DNA of 64,000 nucleotides from Oceanobacillus manasiensis (GCF_000724085.1 NZ_CCDL010000004.1:124001-188000), one strand, 5' to 3'; positions 8,201 through 18,116 are shown, counted from the first letter of the stretch. Program-made: numbers and translations. Notes: a model not told the origin generated them from the letters alone.

Positions 8201-8824
8201 CTATGTACCTATCTTTTCACTTCGATGTGATATATCTCCTTCAAGTTTGATGTCTATTTTTCCATCCGTAATCTCAATCACTGTTAAACTCGTATCATGG
8301 ATGAATGGTGGATTCCAAAGATCCTTAATAGATAACCCTTTACAATATGCCAAAAGCGACTTAATGAAGACTGAATGCGTAACCACCAAAATGTTCCCCT
8401 CTTCATGCTTGGAAGAGATTTCCTTCAAAAAATCTAATACTCTTTCCTGAAGTTCATAGAAGCTTTCCCCTGTAGTGGTAGTGTATAAATGTGGTGTATT
8501 CCAAAATGCCTGATATTCTTCAGGGAATCTCTCATTGAGGTAGTCATGCGTTTGGCCTTCCCACTAACCAAGACTTATTTCTCGAAGTCTTTCATTTTCT
8601 ACAATAGATAGTGCCTTATTGCCCTTGATTAAATCCGCAGTATGTAATGTTCGTTTACTAGGACTCGCATAAATCGCATCAAATGCTACGTCTTTTAACC
8701 TGTTACCTAATGATAAAGCATTATTTATCCCTTTTTCAGTTAGATCAGAGTCTTTCCAACCTTGTAGCTTCTTTTGTGTATTCCAGACCGTTTCTCCATG
8801 TCTTGTTACAAATAGTCGAATCAA
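8201..8824 (-). pseudogene. Histidine phosphatase (phosphoglycerate-mutase family) with one in-frame amber codon
   Basis: The frame spans 208 codons. The N-terminus has the catalytic RHG motif (FVTRHGETVWN), the middle matches WEGQTHDYLNERFPEEY, and the C-terminus has the second catalytic His in LVVTHSVFIKSLL. The only defect is TAG at 8564-8566 between REISLG and WEGQTHDY, in the usual LGxWEG motif, so one point mutation (for example AAG or CAG to TAG) accounts for it. Expression requires suppression; otherwise it is a recent pseudogene. TTG start after AAAGGGGGA. Confidence 0.75.
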
Positions 8825-8858
8825 AAATTCGTCCCCCTTTTGCTAAAAAATTCTACCA

Positions 8859-9395
8859 TTATAAGTTATATGGAAGCATATTTCTTATTATCCGTATCTG
8901 ACCCCTATGATTGATCTCATCCTCAAAGGTATGAAACCATACAAAATAATTGTTAGAAGAAACACTGTCCCAGTTCGCCTCTTCATATAACCAGGCATCA
9001 CTTCTTGTTTGAAGCTCTTTTAGTGTCCTAGTGCGTACAACATCCAGCTTGTCGAGATAGAATTCTAATGGGTTACCTTTAATCTGCTCTCTGCCTAATT
9101 CACCAAGTTCATAAGCAGCTCCCCATTCTTCTGTCTCTCGCTCATTTGGCTTTCTATTTTCAAAGAACTCAACTTGAAATCCAAATTCAACTGCAGCCAT
9201 ATGCAGTAATAAAGCACCAATTGAATTGCCATTCTGATGTGGCAAAAAATCCAACTGCTCAACAGTTAATCCTACAACCGCTTCTAACGTTGTATACCTA
9301 GCATAATTCATCATAGATACCAGATGTCCTATTTGAGGCGAGTATCCTATTATATCTTCTACCTTAAATGTTTTATATTTTTCAAGATTGTTAAT
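8859..9395 (-). CDS. DinB-superfamily protein, probable ATT start
   Basis: Four-helix DinB/DUF664-type protein with metal-ligand histidines in GALLLHMAAVE and EINHRGQI. The frame can be extended to an ATG at 9413, but that codon has a purine-rich site directly abutting it. The ATT at 9393-9395 has GGGAGTG at normal distance and yields the natural DinB beginning (start)NNLEKYKTFKVEDIIGY, so it is chosen. If ATG were used, six extra residues MKGVGA would be present. DinB proteins are metal-dependent thiol transferases in characterised cases; substrate here unknown. Confidence 0.75.
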   Translation of the reverse strand: MNNLEKYKTFKVEDIIGYSPQIGHLVSMMNYARYTTLEAVVGLTVEQLDFLPHQNGNSIGALLLHMAAVEFGFQVEFFENRKPNERETEEWGAAYELGELGREQIKGNPLEFYLDKLDVVRTRTLKELQTRSDAWLYEEANWDSVSSNNYFVWFHTFEDEINHRGQIRIIRNMLPYNL

Positions 9396-9571
9396 TGCTC
9401 CCACTCCCTTCATCCTTCCAACACCATTTTACCATATATTCAAAATAATCTTTTTAATTCTTCACCCTTAGATGCTTTTGAAAATATTATAGTAAAAATA
9501 AAAAACCGGATCCTACTCGAACCCAGTCTTGATTTGGTTAAATATTACGATTAACCTTAAGTTTAATGAGA

Positions 9572-10168
9572 TTATCCCTTTCCACATTCATAACAACGTT
9601 TTTCGTCATCGTTATCTCCGTACATCCGTAGTTCTTTCTTTACTCCACAATTAATACAAAGATCGTATTCAATTTGTGGTAGAATACCTGCTTCTGCCAA
9701 AGGGACCCATTGATTTTTATATAAATCTTTGCTCATCCCATAATCTATCAAAATAATCTTGCCTTTTTCGTCCAATCCATAATTGCTGCTATCCTTTAAA
9801 TCAAAACAGTCAAAATCCTTATCTAATAGATCCAGGACTTCCTCATATCTTTTGGGAATAATACTTAGGTTTTTCTTCATATCAATTTCAAATGACTGAT
9901 TCTCTATCATTTCTATTGGTTGGTAGTATTTTTGGACTGAAATACTTTCATCTACATAGTAGGTCTGTGCAAGGAAATTAGCTAATCCTTTCTGCATCAT
10001 GACATTATAAACCTCTAACTCTCTTTTTGATTGTTTGTAGCCAATAGGATGTACATGTATTTTGACAACATAATCCGCGATTCTATGGACTTTTCTTGTT
10101 GATCCAATCCCTACAAAATTACTCTCATCACAATAAATCTTCCAATTTTCAATTATATCCGCAAGCAA
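9572..10168 (-). CDS. Protein-kinase-like protein with C-terminal zinc ribbon
   Basis: 198 aa. Kinase-like N-lobe with glycine-rich FVGIGSTRKVHR, Lys in VVKIHVHP and Glu in KRELEVYNVM; C-lobe with DLKDSSNYGLDEKG and the DFG-equivalent ILIDYGMSKD. The protein ends with a four-cysteine ribbon: CINCG ... CYECG. It is shorter than a normal kinase (about 270 aa), so it may be an atypical or antibiotic-kinase-like enzyme. TTG start after GGAGGAG. No partner is evident. Confidence 0.55.
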   Translation of the reverse strand: MLADIIENWKIYCDESNFVGIGSTRKVHRIADYVVKIHVHPIGYKQSKRELEVYNVMMQKGLANFLAQTYYVDESISVQKYYQPIEMIENQSFEIDMKKNLSIIPKRYEEVLDLLDKDFDCFDLKDSSNYGLDEKGKIILIDYGMSKDLYKNQWVPLAEAGILPQIEYDLCINCGVKKELRMYGDNDDEKRCYECGKG

Positions 10169-10210
10169 TTTTCTCCTCCATCTAAATATTTAATAGATAA
10201 TAGTAAGCAA

Positions 10211-11101
10211 TTATTCCAACCTAAAGTTCAACATACTTTTTCCGATAATCTCGTTTCCTTCTGTCCACAAAAACTCTACAGCATACTGTGCATTATTGTT
10301 CTCTTCATCCACTTCAATTTCTAAAGAAGCATTGTTCATATCTAAATGAATCTTTTCTATTACTTTATAATTTTCGGTATCAACTTGATGTAAATTTATT
10401 ATAGTAGGAGGGGGCGTCAACTCATTCCATTCAATTAATAACTTCTCGCCTAATTCCACATCTCCAGGATGGATCTCAGGGTAGCTATATGTGTTATCTT
10501 CACTACAATTATTCCAACATACTTCGGAGTAACTATTATCAAATACGACACCATCTGATTTCTTTTTAATCGAAGGCATTTCCATATATGTAAACTTTGG
10601 AAGCTTTCCATCAATTACTTCAGTCTGCTGGCTTGTTTTATCAATAACAATATTTCCTATGTATTGAGCCTTGTTAGCTGAATCAATAAAGTTTACCTCT
10701 ATTACATAATTCCCTTCACTTGTTGGGAAGTGGAATTCTCTTTTATCTTTTAAATCAATGTTCGTTTGCTTCCCATTTTTCCACAAGGAAGCTGTTATCG
10801 TTGGATTCGTCCAAATATCTCCACCATTTTCTTCATTCTCTTTAAATTCCAAGGAGGCTTTTTGATTTGGAGAAACTCTAATTTCTTCTTGCGCTAATCC
10901 AAATTCTTCAATATTATCTATTGTTTCATCTATAACTCCATTCGATGAGCTCCAACTAACATTTGCTTCTGTTAATTGTGTCGGATGATTTTGTAAACCA
11001 ACTTGTAAATGAGCTACTGGAACACCGACATCATAGTCCTCGCCAATGCACCCTGTCAGTACAAATATAAAAAGAACCCCTGCAAAAATTGTAAGCTTCA
11101 T
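10211..11101 (-). CDS. Secreted lipoprotein of unknown function
   Basis: Starting at MKLTIFAGVLFIFVLTGC gives a classic lipoprotein signal with lipobox LTGC at residues ~15-18. A longer frame from 11176 would bury the signal behind 25 residues and overlap the upstream gene, so 11101 is chosen. The mature ~275-aa protein is beta-rich, with a Cys-containing CWNNCSEDNTY segment. No family recognised; Ig-like or extracytoplasmic sensory folds are possible. Confidence 0.6.
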   Translation of the reverse strand: MKLTIFAGVLFIFVLTGCIGEDYDVGVPVAHLQVGLQNHPTQLTEANVSWSSSNGVIDETIDNIEEFGLAQEEIRVSPNQKASLEFKENEENGGDIWTNPTITASLWKNGKQTNIDLKDKREFHFPTSEGNYVIEVNFIDSANKAQYIGNIVIDKTSQQTEVIDGKLPKFTYMEMPSIKKKSDGVVFDNSYSEVCWNNCSEDNTYSYPEIHPGDVELGEKLLIEWNELTPPPTIINLHQVDTENYKVIEKIHLDMNNASLEIEVDEENNNAQYAVEFLWTEGNEIIGKSMLNFRLE

Positions 11102-11142
11102 ATTTTTTATATTCCCATTTGCTTTAGAAGGACGAAAAACCT

Positions 11143-11667
11143 TCAGTCTTTGAGCACACTTAAATATTCTACCCAAGGCCCGACATCTTCTCTATACCTT
11201 TCTGACATCACTCTTACTATCTGGGATACATGTGTTAAATCATGAACCACCCATGTGGAGAGTAATTCTCTCAATTTCACTTTCCCAAATGCGGGATGTT
11301 CTCCTGTTAACTCAAACTGTGAACCCTTGGTAATTTCTGCCCAAACAAACTCAATATTTCTTCCTCGCAGACGTTTAAACTCCTTCAGCTTTTGACTGAT
11401 AGAGCTCTGCGACGGATCGGTTAGGTGAGCATCTCGATCAAATGGTGGGAAAGCTTTATTATCTCCATCCTCTATAATTGTTTTTAATCTTGGGATCCAG
11501 CTACTCTTCTCACATTCAATTAAGTGATCAACTACCTGTATCGTATTCCACGTTCCTTCCCCTTCATTGCAATACACCCATTCATCCGATAAGCCAATTA
11601 AAAAACTTTCTAATGTCTTTGGCGTTCTTTCCAAAACCTCAATTGCTTCTTTAAGATTAAATTTCAT
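11143..11667 (-). CDS. DinB-superfamily (DinB_2) protein
   Basis: 174 aa. Metal-binding histidines are expected in VVDHLIECE and VVHDLTHVSQI, with the typical WNTIQVVDHL beginning of helix 2 and a C-terminal RYREDVGPW. GGAGGGC precedes the ATG. It is a second, distantly related DinB protein besides 8859-9395. Role probably thiol-dependent detoxification, inferred from the superfamily only. Confidence 0.8.
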   Translation of the reverse strand: MKFNLKEAIEVLERTPKTLESFLIGLSDEWVYCNEGEGTWNTIQVVDHLIECEKSSWIPRLKTIIEDGDNKAFPPFDRDAHLTDPSQSSISQKLKEFKRLRGRNIEFVWAEITKGSQFELTGEHPAFGKVKLRELLSTWVVHDLTHVSQIVRVMSERYREDVGPWVEYLSVLKD

Positions 11668-11732
11668 TATAGCCCTCCAACACTTTTCTATTTATTGAAA
11701 AAGAGGCCAATCATACAAATCGTTCCTTTACT

Positions 11733-12188
11733 TTAAGTACATTTCTCACATTCTATGTATTTTTCTATAAACCCTCTGTACTCATCTGTTAAGTCATTTG
11801 GCAAATCACTTGTTGGGAAATACTGCATTTTTTCCGACTCGCTATAATCAATTTTCATTTCTCCCATTACATTTTTAGTATAATAAACAGCTGTTACCGA
11901 ATATAATTCGTCGCCATTAGATACCTTAAGATAATGTTCAGAACCAGAAAATACATTAAGTAATTTTAAGTCTTTGACTACTAATCCTGTTTCTTCAAAA
12001 ACCTCTCTTTTAGCTACTTGTTCAAAACTTTCTCCTAAGTCCATTAAACCACCTGGTAATCCCCAACCCCCATCATGCCTTTTTTGCAACAATACTTCAT
12101 CTTGTTCATTTAACATAATAACAACAGATCCTGGTAAAATAATTGGTTTACTCCCAACATATTGCCTAAGATACTTGTAATATTCCAA
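11733..12188 (-). CDS. NUDIX hydrolase
   Basis: 151 aa. Complete Nudix box GX5EX7REUXEEXGU seen as GGLMDLGESFEQVAKREVFEETGLV (~46-70). TTG start eight nt after GGAGG. Substrate not predictable; the N-terminal LRQYVGSKPIILPGSVVIML fits the common Bacillus NUDIX group near small-molecule enzymes. Confidence 0.85.
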   Translation of the reverse strand: MEYYKYLRQYVGSKPIILPGSVVIMLNEQDEVLLQKRHDGGWGLPGGLMDLGESFEQVAKREVFEETGLVVKDLKLLNVFSGSEHYLKVSNGDELYSVTAVYYTKNVMGEMKIDYSESEKMQYFPTSDLPNDLTDEYRGFIEKYIECEKCT

Positions 12189-12248
12189 TTTGGAATCCTC
12201 CTTCGCAACTATTTTTTACAAGCATTTAATCCTCTTAATATTTATTCT

Positions 12249-13046
12249 TTATTCATCACTTGGCTTCGTGCCATCTTCCGTTATATTCACATCCCAAGAA
12301 ATGATTGTGGTACTATCCCTTACATTATTAACCTTGATAGTTTGTAATAATATATTTATACCATCTTGAATCTGATGACCTTTCATTACTTTATAGATCT
12401 CCTTAGGGTTAGTGAAGGGTTCACCAGGACATTCAACTAGCCCATCAGTTGTTAGAAATATATTGTTTACTCCTTTTCTTAATTCCCGTACTCCACTACT
12501 GTAACAAGGAATCTTTTGTTCGAAAGTATTGACTTGACCCACCCATTCATAAAATTGTCTTTGATTAATTTGATATTGACCCAGCCTCGCAAGTTCTGGA
12601 TGGAAAAGGCAAGAAATACAATCACCTATTGAAAACCACCACAAATACTTGTCTTTTCTTAGTACAATTAGACAAGATGTTTCACCTTTAACTTTTCGAC
12701 ATTCAGAGATAAATTCTTCTTCTTGAAACACCTCAATTATTGTTTCTTCAAGTCTATTTAAAGTTTGTACACATGAAAGTAATAATAAATTTTGTATTTC
12801 CGTTTTCTTTTTATTGAACTGCTTTATTACCAGTTCAGCACTTTCAGCAGAATTATGAGCGTCTAGGATGATAACAAACTCCCAATCTTTTTGTTCATCA
12901 GCCCATAACAAACAACCATCTTCATTATTATTCTGTCCAGCAGTTGAATTTCCGCCGAAACGCCCTAATACTATCTGGTTAATATCGTGAATATTTATTT
13001 TGTCTATAAAACTGACGCTGCTTCCAATCCAACTGAATTCCTTGAT
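12249..13046 (-). CDS. PP2C-like serine/threonine phosphatase, probable ATC start
   Basis: The frame contains GRFGGNSTAGQ, NEDGCLLWADE, the metal-binding FVIILDAHNSAESAEL, the central GDCISCLFHPELA and late NIFLTTDGLVE, the succession of PP2C-like motifs. The first ATG in frame, at 12911, would remove about 45 residues including NEDGC. Upstream, AAGGGGG is followed nine nt later by ATC at 13044-13046, giving (start)KEFSWIGSSVSFID, a normal family beginning. An out-of-frame ATG overlaps this site. Length from ATC is 265 aa. Alternatively a 1-nt deletion after that ATG broke the start. Confidence 0.65.
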   Translation of the reverse strand: MKEFSWIGSSVSFIDKINIHDINQIVLGRFGGNSTAGQNNNEDGCLLWADEQKDWEFVIILDAHNSAESAELVIKQFNKKKTEIQNLLLLSCVQTLNRLEETIIEVFQEEEFISECRKVKGETSCLIVLRKDKYLWWFSIGDCISCLFHPELARLGQYQINQRQFYEWVGQVNTFEQKIPCYSSGVRELRKGVNNIFLTTDGLVECPGEPFTNPKEIYKVMKGHQIQDGINILLQTIKVNNVRDSTTIISWDVNITEDGTKPSDE

Positions 13047-13084
13047 TGTAACATTCCCCCTTACTTCACCTAAAAAATGATTTT

Positions 13085-13467
13085 CATCCTACTTTTATGC
13101 CAAATGCTATCCATCTTCGATCAATATCTTCTATTACGAATTCTTTATTACTGTAATCGGTTTCATTTAAGGTGCGAACAATTTTAACATTAGAATTAAG
13201 AAACTCTTCTTGCAACCTCTTTGATTATTCGTTATAAAATAAACGTCATACCCATAACACATATAACTCTCTATTAGGGATAACATTTTGTCCATTTGTT
13301 TTAGTTAAGATGATCTCTGTTGTATCGCGATATACACAAATATGAGGTTCTTTTGCATTTAGATACATTACAGCCTTAAACCCCATCCATTGTTCATAAA
13401 AATCAGCCGTTTCTATTATATTTGATGTCGGAAATATACAGTGTGACATTAATAAAAAGTTCTTCAT
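13085..13467 (-). pseudogene. VOC/glyoxalase-family gene with two frameshifts
   Basis: The ATG at 13467, after a good AAGGA site, gives HCIFPTSNIIETADFYEQ..., a VOC-type beta-alpha-beta start, ending early at 13246. The neighbouring frame continues YDVYFITNNQ and a third frame EEFLNSNVKIVRTLNETDY ... WIAFGIKVG to TGA at 13085-13087. Rejoining them gives one ordinary ~125-aa glyoxalase-like protein, so two small indels have inactivated it. Confidence 0.6.
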
Positions 13468-13876
13468 TTTCCTTACTCCTCGTGAAATTAGGGTTAACTT
13501 TTAAATTCTATATTTATATAATAATTCCTCTTTTTGTTTGTGCTTTTAGTTGTATAGATAAAGTCCAAAAACACTTCCAACTAAAAAGAAGAACTCTCAA
13601 ATATTAACGTGTTCCATTCTGAAGTGCAAGCGTCAATTAACAAGGAATAACTGTGCGATACACAAGTCTAAACACTTAAAAACGAGCCTGGTAATGAGCT
13701 CTTTTGAGTAATATAATGTTCCACAATAGCATCCGTTCGTAAAAATATTATCTATGTCGTTGAAAATCACAAAATAAAATCGATAACCTTTCTAGATAAA
13801 TAAAATTAGAACGCAAGAAATGGGAAGTTATCAACTCCCTCCAAGTGATAAAGTTTTACTAAAGGGGGGGTGTATT
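13468..13876. other. Gene-free AT-rich interval
   Basis: About 400 bp between the VOC remnant and the transporter. No open frame with a ribosome-binding site, no strong hairpin and no repeat was seen; it presumably holds the promoter of the transporter. Confidence 0.4.
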
Positions 13877-15148
13877 ATGGAAAATCGTACAATTGGTTTA
13901 TATGAAGGTATAGCATTATATATTGCCGCGATACTGGGTTCTGGTGTTCTTTTTATATCATCGGTTACTGCTTCTATTGCGGGTCCTGCATCCATATTAT
14001 CTTGGATAATTGTGATTGTAGCTAATCTTCCACTTGCCTACACTTTTGCTTGTCTGGCCCGAGAATATCCGGATGCCGGGGGTGCAGCTACTTTTGTCCG
14101 AAATTCCTTTGGTTTTCATTCTGGAAATATTGTAGGTTGGTTTTACTTTGTCACTGCTGCAGTTGGACAATCAGTTGTGTCTTTAACTGGGGCGTTTTAC
14201 GTTAGTCAGGCTTTTGGAATTTCTGATTTAAGAAGAAGTTTACTTGCCTTCACAATTTTAGTTATCGCAGGTATAGCCAATTATAATGGAGTGAAGGTAA
14301 GCGGTAGAGTCGCTCTAATCTTGAGTGGTTGTTTACTACTATTACTTACACTCACTGTTATTGTTTCAATACCGAGTATTGATTTAGAGAATTTTACCCC
14401 ATTTGCAATTAATGGATGGCATTCAATAGGAATAGCAATAACAGCGATATTTTGGGCTTTCTTTGGATGGGAGGCTATTTGTAATCTTGCAAACCACTTT
14501 AAAAACCCCCAAAAAAACATTGTAAATAGTACCATTATTAGCGTAATAATCATAGGGATATTATTTTTAGCTTTAAGTTTTGTAACGATCGGAACTGGGA
14601 CTTATGGTAGTAAAGAGAGTGATCTATCACCTATTGGTGCTATAATGGGAGAAACACTAGGAATGGGTGCACAAATTGTGACCGCCATATTGGCATTTTT
14701 TATATGTGTCGGAACTTCGAATGCGTTTGTAGCAAGTCTGACGCAACTCGGATACTCACTGAGCAGAGACGGTGCTTTTCCAAAACAATTATCACATATA
14801 CACCCAACTAAACAAATCCCAAGACGTATGGTCGTTTTTGTAATTGTCTTCGCAAGTATTGGAGTTATTATTACAGAATTTTTTTCAATGACATTTAATG
14901 ATATTTTATTTATACCAACCTCGTTAGGAGTGTTTGTGTATATTTTTTCTATGGCTGCAGGTATTAAACTTTTTAAGAATAAATCCTTACCTTGGTGGAC
15001 CTCTTTAGTATCACTAATCTTTTGTATTATTGTATTACCGTTTTTTCAATTGTACATTTATGTCCCGATAATCATTGTTGCTTTATACGTTAGCTATATG
15101 ACATTTCAAAAATGGGTTATATCTTCCAATAAAAAGCAATCAAATTAG
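13877..15148 (+). CDS. APC-family amino-acid transporter, YjeH-like
   Basis: 423 aa from the ATG preceded by AAGGGGGGG; the longer frame from 13820 adds 19 residues without a ribosome site. About twelve membrane helices. The first, GIALYIAAILGSGVLF, carries the GSG substrate-binding motif of the APC superfamily. Size and pattern match the YjeH type, an exporter of methionine and branched-chain amino acids, but direction and substrate are inference. Confidence 0.75.
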   Translation: MENRTIGLYEGIALYIAAILGSGVLFISSVTASIAGPASILSWIIVIVANLPLAYTFACLAREYPDAGGAATFVRNSFGFHSGNIVGWFYFVTAAVGQSVVSLTGAFYVSQAFGISDLRRSLLAFTILVIAGIANYNGVKVSGRVALILSGCLLLLLTLTVIVSIPSIDLENFTPFAINGWHSIGIAITAIFWAFFGWEAICNLANHFKNPQKNIVNSTIISVIIIGILFLALSFVTIGTGTYGSKESDLSPIGAIMGETLGMGAQIVTAILAFFICVGTSNAFVASLTQLGYSLSRDGAFPKQLSHIHPTKQIPRRMVVFVIVFASIGVIITEFFSMTFNDILFIPTSLGVFVYIFSMAAGIKLFKNKSLPWWTSLVSLIFCIIVLPFFQLYIYVPIIIVALYVSYMTFQKWVISSNKKQSN

Positions 15149-15234
15149 GAAATATTAAAAAATTTAACATGTTAGGGTATTCAATACTGTCCGTTAGCTT
15201 AGATATTCTTTATTGGTTGGAAGGAGACTATTTC

Positions 15235-15721
15235 ATGAAGTCAAATACTCAATTCTCTTTCGAGTTAATGTGGGATGCAGTAGTTAAATGTGATAAAAGA
15301 TATGATGGTAAATTTTTTTATGCAGTAAAGACAACTGGTATTTTTTGTAGACCATCTTGTAAATCTAAAACCCCAAAATATAATAATATATGTTTTTTTG
15401 AAAATGCTGCGGATGCTATACAACAAGGATCTAGACCATGTAAAAGATGCCAATCTGAACTATCTATTGTGACATTTGATCCTCAGCAAGATATAGTGGA
15501 AGAATCAATTAATTATTTAAAACAACACTATCGAGAAACAATAACATTAAACTCCCTTGCCTTTAAAATTGGGGTGAGCCCGTATTATTTAAGCAGGATC
15601 TTCAAAGAAAAATTAGGCGTTACCCCCCATAAATACCTAGAAAGCATTAGAATTCATAGAACACAGCAACTATTATTGAATACAGTTCATAATAGCACTG
15701 AAATTTGCTTTCAAGTAGGAT
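15235..15721 (+). pseudogene. adaA: adaA, 5' part (interrupted by IS21-family element)
   Basis: MKSNTQFSFELMWDAVVKCD... is the N-terminal domain of Ada-type methylphosphotriester-DNA:protein-cysteine methyltransferase/AraC activator. The zinc/acceptor cysteines are in GIFCRPSCKSKTP and PCKRCQ, and the first AraC HTH follows (LAFKIGVSPYYLSRIFKE). Coding is cut after FQVG/Y by the IS at 15722. Removing the IS and one target duplicate joins GTAGGAT to ACAAG and restores FQVGYKNFSTFYRHF, giving a 192-aa protein close to B. subtilis AdaA in size. The alkylation response is therefore probably lost. Confidence 0.9.
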
Positions 15722-15878
15722 TGTGTAGTGCAAAATAGAAGTACAGAGATGTGCAACCAAAACGTACATAACTCTGCACTTCTTTTTTAGATAAAAAAAA
15801 GCCTTGCCAGCCATCCAAAATAACTCTACTGTAGTTGGTGTCGAATCAAAACAGTGGAGGTCGAGAGGATTGCTAGCA

Positions 15879-17324
15879 ATGACTAAGATTAATCATATCA
15901 AAACTTTAAGAAATCATGAAGACATATCTATAAATAAAATTGCCCAAAGGGCTCAAGTGAATTGGCGTACCGCCAAGAAATATGCGGACGAAGACCAGGT
16001 TCCCCAAGAGAAACAAGTAATGAGAAAAGGAATGATGTATGAAGAACATTGGGGAGAGATTGTCACGGACTGGCTTATTGAAGATCAAAAACTAAAGCCA
16101 AAACTGAGAAGGAGAAACAAGACCATTTTTCAAGAACTTCAAACGCATGGGTTTACTGGTTCCTATAGGACCGTTTCCTACTTCATAGCTGAATGGAAAG
16201 AGGGAAAAGGAAATTCAGATGACGTTAAAGATAAGAATAGTGAAAGACTAAATCACCCTCCGGCTGAAGCTCAAGTGGATTTTGGAATAACAGAAGCTGT
16301 GAAAGATGGAAAATTCATCGATGTCCACTGTTTAATAATGAGCCTGCCTTATAGTAATGCAGCTTTTACCATCCCTCTTCCAGGGGAAAACCAAGAATGC
16401 TTTTTATATGGGTTAAAGAAAAGCTTTGAACTACTGGGTGGCGTACCACGAAAGCTTAGAATTGATAACTTGAAAGCCGCCGTAATAAAAGCAAGGAATA
16501 AGGATGGCGAAGCCATTTTTACAGATGAGTTTCTTCAATTCGCTAATTTCTACCGTTTTGAAATCCAAGCATGTAATGTACGTAAGGGCAATGAGAAAGG
16601 ACACGTTGAAAATAAAGTAGGGTATGTAAGATATAACTTTGTAACTCCTTCTCCAGTCATAGAAAGCTATGAAGATCTAACTACTATTTTAAGTGAAAAA
16701 CTGGCACAGGATCGGCAACGCATTCATTACGCAAAGGAAGTTCGTATTCAAGAACTACTTGATGAAGAATTGAATCATGCCTTAGCTCTTCCGGAGGAAG
16801 ATTATCCGATTTTCAAAGAAACGAAAGTAACAGCTAACAAGTATGGAGAAATCACTATAGACAGTATGAAAGAACATATTCCAAAAGGATATAATTTCAG
16901 TTATCTTCATTTGATACTCTATTGGGATAGATATAAAGTGGTATCTCCTTACGGAGAGATTCTCCATTCAGACTATCGGCCATATATGAACAAAAACCGA
17001 AATATACCTTGGCTTTCCATTATGAGAGCCTGGGCTTCTAAACCAAGATCGGTTCCTTACTCAAGATATAATCCATATTTGCCTGGCCGAATAGCAGCTT
17101 ATCTAAGCATAGAGCCTCTTACATTAAGGAAAGAGCGTCTACATTGGTTAATCAACTTATTAATTCAGTATGATATGGAAGAGGTTAATGACAAGTTTTA
17201 TGATCTTCTACAACAACAACCAGAAAGAACCTTTGATTCTACTTCTCACCCGTATGACGTTGATTGGTCTAAATACGACCTACTACAACCAGTTGCGCAA
17301 GAGGATGGGGAGCAACGAGTATGA
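15879..17324 (+). CDS. istA: IS21-family transposase IstA
   Basis: About 482 aa from MTKINHIKTLRNHED. N-terminal HTH (ISINKIAQRAQVNWRTAKKY), then the integrase core with acidic residues in AEAQVDFGI, RIDNLKAAV and NEKGHVENKVGYVR (DDE). The C-terminal region contacts element ends. A longer frame from 15804 runs into the terminal repeat and is unlikely. It overlaps istB by 4 nt, so translation is coupled. Confidence 0.92.
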   Translation: MTKINHIKTLRNHEDISINKIAQRAQVNWRTAKKYADEDQVPQEKQVMRKGMMYEEHWGEIVTDWLIEDQKLKPKLRRRNKTIFQELQTHGFTGSYRTVSYFIAEWKEGKGNSDDVKDKNSERLNHPPAEAQVDFGITEAVKDGKFIDVHCLIMSLPYSNAAFTIPLPGENQECFLYGLKKSFELLGGVPRKLRIDNLKAAVIKARNKDGEAIFTDEFLQFANFYRFEIQACNVRKGNEKGHVENKVGYVRYNFVTPSPVIESYEDLTTILSEKLAQDRQRIHYAKEVRIQELLDEELNHALALPEEDYPIFKETKVTANKYGEITIDSMKEHIPKGYNFSYLHLILYWDRYKVVSPYGEILHSDYRPYMNKNRNIPWLSIMRAWASKPRSVPYSRYNPYLPGRIAAYLSIEPLTLRKERLHWLINLLIQYDMEEVNDKFYDLLQQQPERTFDSTSHPYDVDWSKYDLLQPVAQEDGEQRV

Positions 17325-18040
17325 ATATAAAAGAGATGTGTAAAAGTCTACGCCTAGCCTATGTAGCCGATATTTATGAAAAAATCCCGTTTGAAAATCA
17401 AACGCAATACTTGGAAACATTATTCCAAAGAGAATTTGAATTGAGAGAGGAAGCAAAAGCTGAACGTCTTATAAAAAAAGCAAAATTCTCCAATCACAAA
17501 AGTCTTGCAGACTTTCAATGGGGAGATCAGATAAGATTTCCCCCTCAGGTCGACCGTACTGAATTGAAAGAACTTCACTTTATATCTAAGAAAGAGAATG
17601 TCGTTCTTTCCGGTTCCCCAGGTACAGGAAAGACTCATTTAGCGACAGGGTTAGGCCGTGAGGCGTGCAAGAAAGGATATGAGGTGCGGTTCTATCGGGT
17701 ATCCGATCTAGTTGATACGTTAGAAAGAATGTGGAGAGAAGGAAAGCTTCACCAGTTTAGGAATCGTTTTAAAAAAGTAGATCTTATCATCTTAGATGAA
17801 ATGGGGTACATTCCATTCAGCAAAGAAGGAGCGGAGCTTCTATTTCAACTGATCACCGATTGGTATGAGCAAAAAAGCATCATCATCACTTCAAATTTGG
17901 AATTTAGTCAGTGGAATCGGATATTCGTGGACTCGAGGCTTACAGCTGCTTTAGTTGATCGCGTTATACATCACGCTCATGTACTTACCTTTACAGGAGA
18001 CAGCTACCGTGTAAGCCACGCATTATCAAGACAAAATTAA
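17321..18040 (+). CDS. istB: IS21-family ATP-binding helper protein IstB
   Basis: 239 aa AAA+ protein. Walker A GSPGTGKTHLATG (~98-110), Walker B LIILDEMGY (~148-156), sensor ITSNLEFSQW and C-terminal RVIHHAHVLTFTGDSYR typical of IstB/DnaC-like helpers, which direct IstA to its target. Intact and coupled to istA by ATGA overlap. Confidence 0.93.
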   Translation: MNIKEMCKSLRLAYVADIYEKIPFENQTQYLETLFQREFELREEAKAERLIKKAKFSNHKSLADFQWGDQIRFPPQVDRTELKELHFISKKENVVLSGSPGTGKTHLATGLGREACKKGYEVRFYRVSDLVDTLERMWREGKLHQFRNRFKKVDLIILDEMGYIPFSKEGAELLFQLITDWYEQKSIIITSNLEFSQWNRIFVDSRLTAALVDRVIHHAHVLTFTGDSYRVSHALSRQN

Positions 18041-18116
18041 TTGAAAGTACCGGCTGGCAAGCTTATGTATTTTTTATTGCATTATTATGTACTTTTCTAT
18101 TGCAAAACACAAGGAT

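Larger units (their letters stand above)
15722..18111 (+). mobile_element. IS21-family insertion sequence, complete, 2,390 bp
   Basis: The element starts TGTGTAGTGCAAAATAGAAG and its other end read inward is TGTGTTTTGCAATAGAAAAG, imperfect terminal inverted repeats, each followed by further GTACATAA and CTTGCCAGCC copies typical of multi-site IS21 termini. It is flanked by a 5-bp target duplication AGGAT (15717-15721 and 18112-18116). It encodes istA and istB. Both genes look intact, so it may be active. It interrupts adaA. Confidence 0.93.
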
